Below are positions 25,950-36,058 of a stretch of 64,000 bases of DNA, piece by piece. The notes under the pieces were generated by a model that saw only the letters and a list, made by a program, of their open reading frames with translations, searched no databases and had not been told where the DNA came from. This stretch comes from Adiantum capillus-veneris. Taxonomy: Eukaryota > Streptophyta > Polypodiopsida > Polypodiales > Pteridaceae. The position numbers were made by a program, and so were the translations under genes. Within the stretch, counting starts at the first letter, position 1. Every line of letters starts with the position of its first letter. The stretch spans positions 116,506,043 to 116,570,042 of the forward strand of contig CM043960.1 in assembly GCA_014529385.2 (NCBI GenBank), written 5' to 3'.

Positions 25950-27084
25950 TGAGCGGGATGGAAACACACAGAACGCCTCTATAACGACCCGACACACACT
26001 CTTAGAAAGATACACACACACACTATGGGGCACCACTCGGCTTACACAATCCACCTGGCCGAGACAGGGAACACACCGATGGAGCGAGAGGAGAGAGACT
26101 ATCCACTTGCCCACTCCACACAGACACACACACACACACCCAAAAAACTCAGCTCAAAAGAGGGGAATTTATGATAATTAGATACAAATGAGCTTGGGCC
26201 AACACCAAGGGGCAAATAGCTCACACAATATGGGTAAAATAAGCCAGATACAATCACAAACTGGAGCAGAAACTTCGCTCATAGGAGAAACTTACACAGC
26301 CAAAACAGAAAAAAAAGAGGGAGGAATTTGGCAAAATGGACAGTGCCATCGCGTCCGGAATGGCCCAAAACCCCAGTCTACAATGTCAAAGTGCTCAAAT
26401 CCGACCTCGGATGAGCAGTTTACGGCCAAAACAGGCTTCAAAAACCCCAAAAAACACACCTGCGGCTGTTCCTCCTCTCTTCTCCACGTTTTTTCTGGAC
26501 TTATCTCTATTTTTTCAGTTCCCACACTTAGCTTTATTACTTGGGTACCCTTGGCCTTTTAGATGACCTCAAACGGACCCCGAACAGGCCAAAAACTGAC
26601 CTCTCAGTGCATAGTTGTCACCCTACTGCATCCATGCGCACACCTGGCACTCATTTCTTTTCAATAATGCGTCTCGCAACCACGTGAAGTGGCCCCAAAA
26701 ATTGGTCTTAATGATGACCTTTCTGCATAACTCTCACAAGAAAACACCACTTTGTGTCCGTATTCATCCACGTGCAAATATTGACCCCGTTCGCCCTCCT
26801 GACGCCACTAGATGCCATCTGACACACCTGCTTACCTCATGTTGTCGGCCCGCGGATAGGTTCCTCAAGAATTTTTACGCGCTATAAACTCCTCATTATT
26901 GTAGAAAAAACATACTGGTACTGGTGATAGTCAAAATCGATGCACTATGTACATGCTGTCCTACCTGTACACATGTGGGCCCCACGTAACCACCTGGCTA
27001 TGGAAATTGGGCAATCCTTTATTCGATGCACCATGCATGTGTATGTATATATGCGCAATCCCTTGCTCCAAAAAACTCCTGACA
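25950..27084 (-). repeat. Element D 3' LTR
   Basis: Plus strand TGAGCGGG...CTCCTGACA, 1135 bp, partner at 33517-34660. A (CA)n run (about 26118-26140) differs in length between copies. ORFs inside (26188-26566 and others) recur in both LTRs and are not considered genes. Confidence 0.93.
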
Positions 27085-27105
27085 TAATTTGCCCATCCCC
27101 TAGCC
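27085..27105 (-). other. Probable polypurine tract of element D
   Basis: The minus strand reads ctaggggatgggcaaatta next to the 3' LTR. Only moderately purine-rich, assigned by position; it is the 8-bp gap plus the last part of the pol stop region. Confidence 0.45.
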
Positions 27106-27112
27106 TGCTAGA

Positions 27113-30100
27113 TCATTCATGATCAGCAGCAGCAAAAAGAGATATGAGACTCGCAGCGTCACAAGTCTCCTCATCCTTCACGAACACTCCTTGATCCACA
27201 TACAACTCATCTTGATCCACCATCATCAGTCTAGCATGATACAATTTAAGACGCAATCCATTTACCCTTGACTTATGTAGAAACCCATCCAGGTTAGCCA
27301 ACTGATATGTACCATTCGGGAAACACTCCACTACCTTGAAAGGGCCTTCCCACTTAATTTGAAACTTCTTTTGGAAGGTGTTGTCCAGCTTACTGTTGTA
27401 GCGCAAAACCAAGTTATGCTTCTTGATACCCTTACTTTTGACCTTTTCATTTATCTTTGCCAAAGCCTTATCCTGCATCTGCCCATAATGCTCCAATGCG
27501 CTCATCCTATCCAACTGGACCTCTTGTAACTGCAAGAGCCTCTCTTTGAATGCATCACTAGGCGGCCCAAGCAACTTCTCTAACATCTTGACCGCAGGCA
27601 ACTCTACCTCCACAGGAAATAGTGCTTCCTTTCCATACACCAAATGAAATGGAGTAAACCCTGTACCTGTCTTCACCGAAGTACGGTAAGCCCATAATGC
27701 ACTAGGCAATTCCAAATCCCAATTCTTTCCTTGGTGCTCTGTCACTTTAGAAAGAATTTGTACCAACTCACCATTGAATCTTTCATTTAAGCCATTACAC
27801 TGCGGGTAATAAGGAGTGGTATGCTGGTGCCTAATCTTCATCTTTGTGCATAAGAAGTCTAGCAGTTTAGCTCTAAATCCTGGCCCCTTATCTGAAAGTA
27901 GCTCTAATGGCACCCCAAACTTGCAACATATTTCATCATACACAAATTTTGCCACTTCTTTTGCAGTGATCTGTTTTACTGCTATAGCCTCTGCCCATCT
28001 AGAAAGATAGTCCACTGCCGTCAAGATATAGCTTTTGCCCCTGCTTGTGATAGGTAACGGGCCTATTGCATCAATCCCCCACTTTTCAAACACATCAAAC
28101 GCCATAATGGTTTTTCGTAGCTCTGGCTTCAACACTCTCTTCCCAAATGCTTGACACCTATTGCAAGACCTACACCAATGGTGAACATCCTTGTGCAAAC
28201 TAGGCCATACATACCCCTCTTGCAAAATCTTATGCACGGTGATCTTTAGAGCAAAATGGCCACCACATGTGCCTTCATGATTGTCTTCCAACACTCTGTA
28301 AAGCTCCTCCCGCCAAGGTACACGTCTCAACACGAGATCAGCCCCTTTCATGTATAAGACATCACCAATCAATTTGTACCTGTATGCTCTACGCACAAAG
28401 CCATACTTCTTAGACTTTTGAATCTCCTTTGGAATGATTCCTGTTAGCAAAAACTCCTCTTCTTGAGCCAAACTTTCCCGGCCATGATACAGAGGTAAAG
28501 TGGTCCTCAACACAAATAGCTCCCCAATCATGCCTTGAGCTGCTTCATGTGCCTCTCCATTTAGAGCACGTTCAATGTGTCTGATGATCCATGCTTCGAA
28601 CCTTTTTAACAGGCCTTTAATTCTGAAGCACATTTCCTTCAATGAGGTGTTCTTGCTCTTCCACACACCCAGCACTTGCATCACCACTAACAAGGCATCA
28701 CCTTTTATGCTCAACCTTCGAACCCCATGCTTCAAACAAATGTGTAATCCGGATTCCAGAGTAGCATATTCAGCCTCATTGTTACTATGAGCATCCAATT
28801 TGAACCCTCTCTTGCATACTAGCTTCCCCTCTGGGTCATAAAGTGCTATACCCCCTAAAACTGCATCATGGCTCTTTCTGTATGAACCATCAAAGAACAA
28901 CACATGTGCATTGCTGATCTGTGGCACTTCTTCAACTACCTTTCTCACCACCTCTTCCTTAACAATAAGGGGATTCTCCTTGCAGGTCAACAAATCAGCT
29001 AGGGTAGCCCTTGTACTATCTTCCACTAGAAAAGAGAACTCAAACTCCTGCAGCTCAATTACCCATTTCTTCACCACATTTGACATGCTAGTACCATTAA
29101 TTAACTGTGGCAAAAAGGCATAACTTGTCAAGAAAACAAAAGGCCGTGGTAGCAAGTAATGACGAAATCGTCGACAAGAAAATATTACACTGGCCATCAC
29201 TAGCTCTACTTCCGAGAACTTTCTCTCCGCTACCAACTTCACTCGACTTTCACAATACTCTGGCCTCATATAATGGTTGCCCTTCCCCTTTTGCAATAGC
29301 ATGGCTCCAATGGCATCATCCCCTACTGATGGATTTACATAAAACACTTTCTCCCAATCAGGAGCCTGCATGGCTGACAACCCCCCTAACACCTCTTTCA
29401 CCTCTTGAAACACTTCTTCACACTTGTCATCCCATTGCAATGGATCATGCTTTGCCACTTGTTGTAATGGATAAAGAAGCTGCGAAGACAATGGAATAAA
29501 CCGTGCCATGTACTTCACTTTGTGTATAAAAGTTGCCAATTGCTTCGTACTCGTAGGTGATGGAAGAAGAATAATAGACTTAACCTTATCTGGATCAACC
29601 TCAATGCCATTTTCTGACACCATATGGCCCAATAACTTCACCCTTGGCTGTGCTAGATGACATTTCTTTGGATTTAGTTGTCCTCCACATTCATCATATC
29701 TAGCGAATACCATCTGCAGCTTCTCACGGTGTTCAGCTCTACTGCTATAAACACAGAAGTCATCCATAAAAGCTTTAACACAACTACTAATGAATGGTTC
29801 CAACACCCAATTTAATCTCTCTTGATAGAAGGAAGGTCCATTTGACAACCCAAATGGCAATACTGTGTAGCAATAGCAGCCCCATGGCGTAATAAAAGTG
29901 GTCTTTGTGCGGTCTTTAAGAGCAATCTTCAATTGAAAATAGGCTGAAAAACATTCACACACACTGTACCTCTCATAACCTGCCACTGAATCCAAGATTT
30001 GATCGATGAATGGAAGAGGATATGGGTTCTTCTTAGTGGCTGCGTTTAAGGGTTTAAAATCTACACAAATTCTCCACTTCCCATCCTTCTTTGGACTGAC

Positions 30101-31102
30101 TACTACTGGACTCACCCATTCTGTGGTCTCCACAGGGACTATGAACCCTGCCTTCAACAACTTGTCCACCTCTTCTCGCAAGGCTTCCATTTGCTCTTGA
30201 CCCATCCTTCTTAGCCTTTGCCGCACTGGCTTAGCACCTTCTTTCAGCTCTATATGCATCTCTTCGCCCTTGAACCCTCTGATCTCTTCATATGAAGTAA
30301 TGAACAAATCAGGAAAACTAGACAGCATGTGCAAATATATATCCTTCTCCATAGCTGAGAGGTCTCCACTGATCATTTGTGTCATCAATTCCTGCTTCTT
30401 TGACAACTCAACCTTGGTTTGCATCAGTCCTTCAATCACTTCATAAGGCCCTTCACTTTCATCTTCAACCTCATTTGCAAATGCAACTAAACCAAACTCT
30501 TGGATTTCTTTGTCCATCAAAAGAAATGCAACATCAGCATCCTCATCACTGCTGGTAGTGCTATCACTGTCCTCATCTGTCACCGTGGAAGAGTCTTCAT
30601 CACTAGACGACTCATCCTCATCTTCATAAAGCTCCTCTAATCGTTTCCTTGTGTCCATATTATAAAGCTTCTTGGTACCTGTCTTTCCATAGAGGCTAAT
30701 CGTGCCATGTCGCCAATCTTGAACAGCTCCCACTGCACGTAACCATGGTCTACCCAGTATAATAGGATATGCTCCCAACCCTGCTGGCATCACATGAAAA
30801 TCAACCACTGCCTTTGCATCATATGCCTCCACTTCTAAGCTCTTTACAACACCCAAGCATTTTACTTTTTGATGGTTTGCCAATCTGATCCGAAAACCTG
30901 ACACCCCAGCCACTGTGAGACCCATCTTCTCAACGCATGAGTGTGTTATGACGCATATTTGGGCTCCGCCATCCACATAACCTTGTCCCAAATTTTTCCT
31001 TTTATGCCACACATCTACTATTGGACAAATGTCTGGTAGCTCATCCATTGCCCACACCTTTACTGAACCTCTCTCTGGCTCTTTCTCCATTGGGTTAAGC
31101 AT
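27113..31102 (-). CDS. Pol polyprotein of element D (PR-RT-RNH-aRNH-INT)
   Basis: 1329 codons. Domains in order: protease around residue 42 with DGGA in place of the usual D(S/T)GA and a later ILGRPWL; reverse transcriptase with FMDDF (about 445); a first, Ty3-type RNase H (about 570-710) whose first two usual Asp positions read YVNPS and TSYAF, so it looks catalytically dead; a second, plant/archaeal-type RNase H (about 738-870) with DGSYRK, NNEAEY and KGDALL intact; then integrase with a zinc finger (CNRCQAF, about 980) and catalytic D, D, E (IDAIGP, SDKGPG, LNERFN). No chromodomain. Dual RNase H is characteristic of the Tat lineage. The ORF is in the same frame as gag, three codons after the gag TAG, so it is probably expressed by readthrough rather than from its own ATG. 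Confidence 0.95.
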   Translation of the reverse strand: MLNPMEKEPERGSVKVWAMDELPDICPIVDVWHKRKNLGQGYVDGGAQICVITHSCVEKMGLTVAGVSGFRIRLANHQKVKCLGVVKSLEVEAYDAKAVVDFHVMPAGLGAYPIILGRPWLRAVGAVQDWRHGTISLYGKTGTKKLYNMDTRKRLEELYEDEDESSSDEDSSTVTDEDSDSTTSSDEDADVAFLLMDKEIQEFGLVAFANEVEDESEGPYEVIEGLMQTKVELSKKQELMTQMISGDLSAMEKDIYLHMLSSFPDLFITSYEEIRGFKGEEMHIELKEGAKPVRQRLRRMGQEQMEALREEVDKLLKAGFIVPVETTEWVSPVVVSPKKDGKWRICVDFKPLNAATKKNPYPLPFIDQILDSVAGYERYSVCECFSAYFQLKIALKDRTKTTFITPWGCYCYTVLPFGLSNGPSFYQERLNWVLEPFISSCVKAFMDDFCVYSSRAEHREKLQMVFARYDECGGQLNPKKCHLAQPRVKLLGHMVSENGIEVDPDKVKSIILLPSPTSTKQLATFIHKVKYMARFIPLSSQLLYPLQQVAKHDPLQWDDKCEEVFQEVKEVLGGLSAMQAPDWEKVFYVNPSVGDDAIGAMLLQKGKGNHYMRPEYCESRVKLVAERKFSEVELVMASVIFSCRRFRHYLLPRPFVFLTSYAFLPQLINGTSMSNVVKKWVIELQEFEFSFLVEDSTRATLADLLTCKENPLIVKEEVVRKVVEEVPQISNAHVLFFDGSYRKSHDAVLGGIALYDPEGKLVCKRGFKLDAHSNNEAEYATLESGLHICLKHGVRRLSIKGDALLVVMQVLGVWKSKNTSLKEMCFRIKGLLKRFEAWIIRHIERALNGEAHEAAQGMIGELFVLRTTLPLYHGRESLAQEEEFLLTGIIPKEIQKSKKYGFVRRAYRYKLIGDVLYMKGADLVLRRVPWREELYRVLEDNHEGTCGGHFALKITVHKILQEGYVWPSLHKDVHHWCRSCNRCQAFGKRVLKPELRKTIMAFDVFEKWGIDAIGPLPITSRGKSYILTAVDYLSRWAEAIAVKQITAKEVAKFVYDEICCKFGVPLELLSDKGPGFRAKLLDFLCTKMKIRHQHTTPYYPQCNGLNERFNGELVQILSKVTEHQGKNWDLELPSALWAYRTSVKTGTGFTPFHLVYGKEALFPVEVELPAVKMLEKLLGPPSDAFKERLLQLQEVQLDRMSALEHYGQMQDKALAKINEKVKSKGIKKHNLVLRYNSKLDNTFQKKFQIKWEGPFKVVECFPNGTYQLANLDGFLHKSRVNGLRLKLYHARLMMVDQDELYVDQGVFVKDEETCDAASLISLFAAADHE

Positions 31103-31111
31103 CCTCTTCCA

Positions 31112-31114
31112 CTA
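31112..31114 (-). other. In-frame TAG between gag and pol
   Basis: Codons on the minus strand read AAG CTA AAG CGA TAG TGG AAG before continuing open for 1329 codons. The pol frame is exactly the gag frame. Either a programmed readthrough stop or a single nonsense mutation. Confidence 0.9.
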
Positions 31115-32524
31115 TCGCTTTAGCTTAGGCACCATCTCTATAAGCTGCCCAAAAGTAACATCTGCCTTCCTGCTCGTCAGATCCTCCTTCAAGTCATAGC
31201 TTAATTGCCCATCCCCTAGTGGAAAATCTGAACCATGAAACTTTCGACGAGCTCTCCTTTTCCTCTTGGCCTTGACATCCTCGCCTTCATGGCTCTTTCC
31301 TTTCTTCTTACTAGGACCTGGGGCACTTCTTCCTTCTTTATCCTCTGTGGTCCTCTTCCCAATAGGCATCACTAATGTATCCTCTAGCTTTGATGCCTTC
31401 TCCAAGGTGACTATACTTAGCACTTTTGTCTTTCCCTTTTCCTCCTGGGTCAGTCCACTGGTTCCTTCGTCTCCCTTAATTTCGATGCCATAATCATTTG
31501 ACCTAGTTAGCACCTGTCTTGGCAATGGATACATGTCTCCCCCCATCCTTGGTGGCTTATCACATTGCGGGCTGATGTGACCCAACTCTCCACAATTATA
31601 ACATGTGGGCGTCTGCCTCCAAAACCTACCATTGCTTTGTCCAACACCATTCCTAGGCCTTTCTTCACCTCCTGGATGATTTGCAAACCTCCCTTGACCT
31701 CGATTATTTCCCACTTGACCTAGCATGTTTAGGCTGAGATTCTTCATCAAATCTACCATTTGCCTCATGTCTTGCCTTAGCCCATCATCTTGCAGTGCTG
31801 TAGTGACCACTGCTAGCATAACCTGAGTAGTAACAGGAACCACTGGTTCGTGATGAACCCCTGACATGCGACCTTGTAAAGACTCTATAGGCTGAAATTC
31901 AGACCTCATGGGCAAAGACTCCACCCCTAACTGGCTCATTTTTCTCAACTTCCACTCTTTGTTCCTTGCTACCTCCAATGCATCTTCATATGTCCTAGGC
32001 TTCTTTAGCTCCACTCTCCAACGTATATTCTCCCAAAGACAAGCCAAGAACCTGTCCTTCTTCATCATGTCAGGCGGGGGTACCTGTGGTGCTAAGGCCT
32101 TGCACATCCGCTCCCATGCCAATGAGAACTTACGTATGTACGCATCTACTAGCTCGCCTTCCTTTTGCACTAAAGCCTGTACTTCTTGCCACACTTTGTC
32201 AGGATCTTCTATCTTCACAAACTCCACTTCCAACCCATGTCGTAGATTGTCCCAACTCAACCTTACAGGTGGATCAGCCACACGCAACTCCTCTTCAAAT
32301 GCTTTAGACCAAACTCGTGCATCACTCTTCAAACAAATTTGGAGAAGGCATAACATCTGCGCAGGGTCATGAATCTGGTTGCTAATGCAGGCAACCTCCA
32401 TCTTTTCCAAAAATTCTTCCACATCTTCATCACTTCTTCCATGAAACTCCGGATAAGAGAAAGCCATGGCTACCCAAGTTTCAATGCTTTGAGAACCCCT
32501 TTGAACACACGTGCAAGAACCCAA
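31112..32524 (-). CDS. Gag of element D
   Basis: 470 codons. The capsid-like part starts around MAFSYPEFHGRSDEDVEEFL; the ATG at 32467 is probably the true start, as the preceding 19 residues look like leader. It continues to the basic part with one CCHC knuckle CYNCGELGHISPQC (about residue 310) and a Lys/Arg-rich C-terminus. It ends with TAG at 31114-31112. The same frame continues Trp-Lys-Arg-Met into pol. Gag packages the RNA into virus-like particles. Confidence 0.92.
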   Translation of the reverse strand: MGSCTCVQRGSQSIETWVAMAFSYPEFHGRSDEDVEEFLEKMEVACISNQIHDPAQMLCLLQICLKSDARVWSKAFEEELRVADPPVRLSWDNLRHGLEVEFVKIEDPDKVWQEVQALVQKEGELVDAYIRKFSLAWERMCKALAPQVPPPDMMKKDRFLACLWENIRWRVELKKPRTYEDALEVARNKEWKLRKMSQLGVESLPMRSEFQPIESLQGRMSGVHHEPVVPVTTQVMLAVVTTALQDDGLRQDMRQMVDLMKNLSLNMLGQVGNNRGQGRFANHPGGEERPRNGVGQSNGRFWRQTPTCYNCGELGHISPQCDKPPRMGGDMYPLPRQVLTRSNDYGIEIKGDEGTSGLTQEEKGKTKVLSIVTLEKASKLEDTLVMPIGKRTTEDKEGRSAPGPSKKKGKSHEGEDVKAKRKRRARRKFHGSDFPLGDGQLSYDLKEDLTSRKADVTFGQLIEMVPKLKR

Positions 32525-33490
32525 AACTTTTGACTACCCAATCCCCAGAAACTTCAATGGAGCTCAACTTTAGATAAGGACAAACACATGCACATCAAAT
32601 GAGTTTTCATTGTTGATCATTGGAATTACAACAGGTAAAGGACATTCCAGGATCTCTCGTAATCTTCTTGGCCCGAACATAAAGACTATGCGCTGCTGGA
32701 AAAAAATCTTCCTGGACACATGAACATTTATCTGGATTCTCTGAGTTAAATGAAAAGGAGTGAATTGAGGGCCATTTTGATCATCCATCAAAGCCAACCA
32801 TGAAGCTCCCAAAAAAGCACACCTGACTTATCCTCTGATTTTTGCCCAAATTTCAGCAGCATAACAGCATAAATGGCTCAAAATACCAAAAAACTAGCCA
32901 TCATAACTTGGAAAAATTTTGGCAGAGTTTCCCCAGAAGTAAAGCAATGTGAACCCAAAATATAGTCTGTTTATGTATGCATAAACTGCCAACAATAGAA
33001 CCCGAGCATCAATTAGGAATCACTAGTACATAGCCTATGGCGAGGTCACAAAAAGGGTGCTCCAGCTACCTGTATCACCGAAAAGATCTCTACATTTGAG
33101 AATCCCCCAGCTCAATAAAAACCTCACGCTATCGACCCTCACACGAAGGCTAATGCAAATCGCGTATAGTCAAGTCTCAGAAATGACTATCTTCCAGAAC
33201 AAGTCTCAGAAATGGCTGGGACTACCAAATACAACCAAGTATGGCTCCACAAATGCGTACAATGGCAGTTTCCACAAGTAACGTACAATCCGGCAGACAA
33301 TGCGCTCAAACCGGCGCCAAGTGATGCATACCCACAACAACTGCGAGTGACAGCACTGCTAGTATATCACTGTACTCCAGCTACCTGTACCTGTGTGAAT
33401 CACCTGTACCTGTACCTGTCCCTGTAACCTGTAACCTGTAATCCCGAATCTCGAAGCTTGAAGCTCGAAGCAGAAGGTACTCGAAGAAGA
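32525..33490 (-). other. Element D leader
   Basis: About 970 bp between primer site and gag. ORFs are short and featureless. Near 33385-33440 there is a patch of ctgtacc / ctgtaacc short repeats. Confidence 0.6.
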
Positions 33491-33508
33491 TCCTCCGTGG
33501 GGGCACCA
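33491..33508 (-). other. Primer-binding site of element D (tRNA not identified)
   Basis: The minus strand reads TGGTGCCCCCACGGAGGA, 8 bases inside the 5' LTR. It begins TGG as complements of tRNA CCA ends do, but it is not the initiator-Met site of A. I cannot name the tRNA. Confidence 0.6.
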
Positions 33509-33516
33509 AAAGAATG

Positions 33517-34660
33517 TGAGCGGGATGGAAACACACAGAACGCCTCTATAATGACCCGACACACACTCTTGGAAGGATACACACACACACTATGGGGCAC
33601 CACTCGGCTTACACAATCCACCTGGCCGAGACAGGGAACACACCGATGGAGCGAGAGGAGAGAGACTATCCACTTGCCCACTCCACACAGACACACACAC
33701 ACACACACACACACACCCAAAAAACTCAGCTCAAAAGAGGGGAATTTCTGATAATTAGATACAAATGAGCTTGGGCCAACACCAAGGGGCAAATAGCTCA
33801 CACAAAATGGGTAAAATAAGCCAGATACAATCACAAACTGGAGCAGAAACTTCGCTCATAGAAGAAACTTACACAACCAAAACAGCAGAAAAAGAGGGAG
33901 GAATTTGGAAAAATGGACAACGCCATCGCGTCCGGAACGGCCCAACACCCCAGTCTACAATGTCAAAGTGCTCAAATCCGACCTCGGATGAGCAGTTTAC
34001 GGCCAAAACAGGCTCCAAAAACCCTAAACACACACCTGCGGCTGTTCCTCCTCTCTTCTCCACGTTTTTTCTGGTCTTCTCTCTGTTTTTTCAGTTCCCA
34101 CACTTAGCTTTATTACTTGGGCACCCTTGGCCTTTTAGATGACCTCAAACGGACCCCAAACAGGCCAAAAACTGACCTCGCAGTGCATAGTTGTCACCCT
34201 GCTGCATCCATGCGCACACCTGGCACTCATTTCTTTTCAATAATGCGTCTCGCAACCACGTGAAGTGGCCCCAAAAAGTGGTCCTAATGATGAACTTTCT
34301 GCATAACTCTCACAAGAAAACACCACTTTGTGTCCGTATTCATCCACGTGCAAATATTGACCCCGTTCGCCCTCCTGACGCCACTAGATGCCATCTGACA
34401 CACCTGCTTACCTCATGTCGTCGGCCCGAGGATAGCTTCCTCGAGAAGTTTTACGCGCTATAAACTCCTCATTATTGTAGAAAAAACATACTGGTACTGG
34501 TGATAGTGAAAATCGATGCACTATGTACATGCTGTCCTACCTGTACACATGTGGGCCCCACGTAACCACCTGGCTATGGAAATTGGGCAATCCTTTATTC
34601 GATGCACCATGCATGTGTATGTACATATGCGCAATCCCTTGCTCCAAAAAACTCCTGACA
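33517..34660 (-). repeat. Element D 5' LTR
   Basis: 1144 bp, partner of 25950-27084. Longer mainly through a (CA)n expansion at about 33688-33717. Confidence 0.93.
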
Positions 34661-35559
34661 GCGTGTGACTCCACAACTCGTCGCACACAATGGTCAAGTG
34701 ACGCCTATGCTCCTCTTCATTCTTTGAATAGACTATCATGTCATCGAAGAACGTTCCAACAAACTGTTGATGCGAGCCAAAAATTTAGTCCATCATTTTG
34801 TTGAACCTGGTAGGAGCATTTGTTAGCCAAAGGGCATCACTAGAAACTCATAAAGACCAAATATCGTTCTAAACGCAGTCTTGTGCACATCCTCTGGTTG
34901 TATACGAATCGGATGGTACCTACTTTTAAGCTCTATCCTACTGAAAATTGTAGCACCCTCTAAACGATCGAGAATATCATCAATTCTAGGGATATGAAAC
35001 CTATCTTGATGGTATTCTTATTCAACGCACAGTAATCAATACACATGTGCTATGAGCCATCCTTTTTTTGCACTAGGAGCACTGGGGAGCAAAAAGGTAA
35101 AGAACTAGGCTGAATCAACCCCTTCTCTAATAACTCCTCAACCTGACCCATAATCTCTTTCTGTTGCGCCGCGCTAACCCTGTAGGGAGGTCTATTTGGT
35201 GGGCTACACCCTGGCACCAAATCTATCCGATAGTCCTCAAGTCTCTCTGGCGGCAATTGCGATGATAATGAATCAGAAAAAGAGTCACTAAACTTTTGCA
35301 AAAATGGTGACCTTTCTTTATCTAACATAAATAAATTTGACTGACAATTATCTGAGACATCACGTGAAAAAATCAAGTACACAAAAAGATGATTCTTTAT
35401 TACAGAAGTGATAGCTGAAGCAGATACAATAGGGACAGACTCCCCTTTGAGCTTTACATCCAAAACATGAGTTTTGCCCCTGCTGAAGGGTGATCGTCTT
35501 GTCAAAGGCATCCAACATACCATGTACTCTGAACATCCATGGAATTCCAAGTAGCACAT
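34661..35559 (-). pseudogene. Element E protease-RT region
   Basis: ORF 35050-35559 covers the end of the protease and the start of RT (motif PPYRVSAAQQKEIM, then LLVQKKDGS). The further RT, including the conserved Phe-Gly-Leu block and the FDDMIVYSKNEEEHR stretch, continues to 34661 in other frames. It is cut in the palm domain exactly at the LTR of D. Confidence 0.85.
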
Positions 35560-36043
35560 CGCATCCTTCCAATGGCATAATATAAAATTCTTCTGTGTCT
35601 ACATATAATTGAATACGCAGATGGAGCTTTTCAATAATGGGAGTAACACACTCTGAGTGTCCAGGACATGCCAACCCTGCCTGTGTTGTGTACCCCATCT
35701 CTTCAGCTCTGATGCCCAGCTTCATAGCTAACTCTGGTGAGATAAAGTTTCCTTTGGCACCTGGATCAAAGAAGATAAGTGTCGTCTTATCTCTAACTTT
35801 ACCCCATGCTCTGCATAACTCGGTGGCATCTGTATTGGGCCTGTCACCCACTATATATGGCATCAAACCTATCGTGGGTTTAGGCTTCTTGCCTTTTTGG
35901 TCCTCTTTATCATCTGAGACAGCTGGTCTTTTCTTTTGTGGACAATTGGCAGCAAAGTGACCAGGTTGCTCGCATATAAAGCATTTGTTTTTAGCCATTA
36001 GGACCTTATTTTCCTCGAGCGACTTACGCACAAAAGGCTTCAT
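35360..36043 (-). pseudogene. Element E gag C-terminus and protease
   Basis: 227 codons with a CCHC knuckle CFICEQPGHFAANC (about residue 18) and the protease DPGAKGNFIS (about 93), then LLGIPW. Compared with F and G the frame shifts near 35480. It also overlaps the RT ORF in another frame. Confidence 0.85.
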
Positions 36044-36058
36044 TTTCTGTTTCTTTGC

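Larger units (their letters stand above)
25950..34660 (-). mobile_element. Element D: Tat-like Ty3/gypsy retrotransposon
   Basis: An 8.7-kb minus-strand element with LTRs 25950-27084 and 33517-34660, ends TG...CA, a primer site, gag and a pol with two RNase H domains before integrase. The LTRs differ by roughly 2-3 percent by eye plus a CA-repeat length change, so it is older than A. The flanks are not a matching duplication: gcccc stands left and gcgtg right. The right flank is the RT of element E, so D inserted there and the left side was later rearranged. Confidence 0.9.

Noticed and set aside
26188..26566. 124-codon ORF as a possible gene
   Set aside because: Inside LTR D and repeated at 33765-34142 in the other LTR; no motif.
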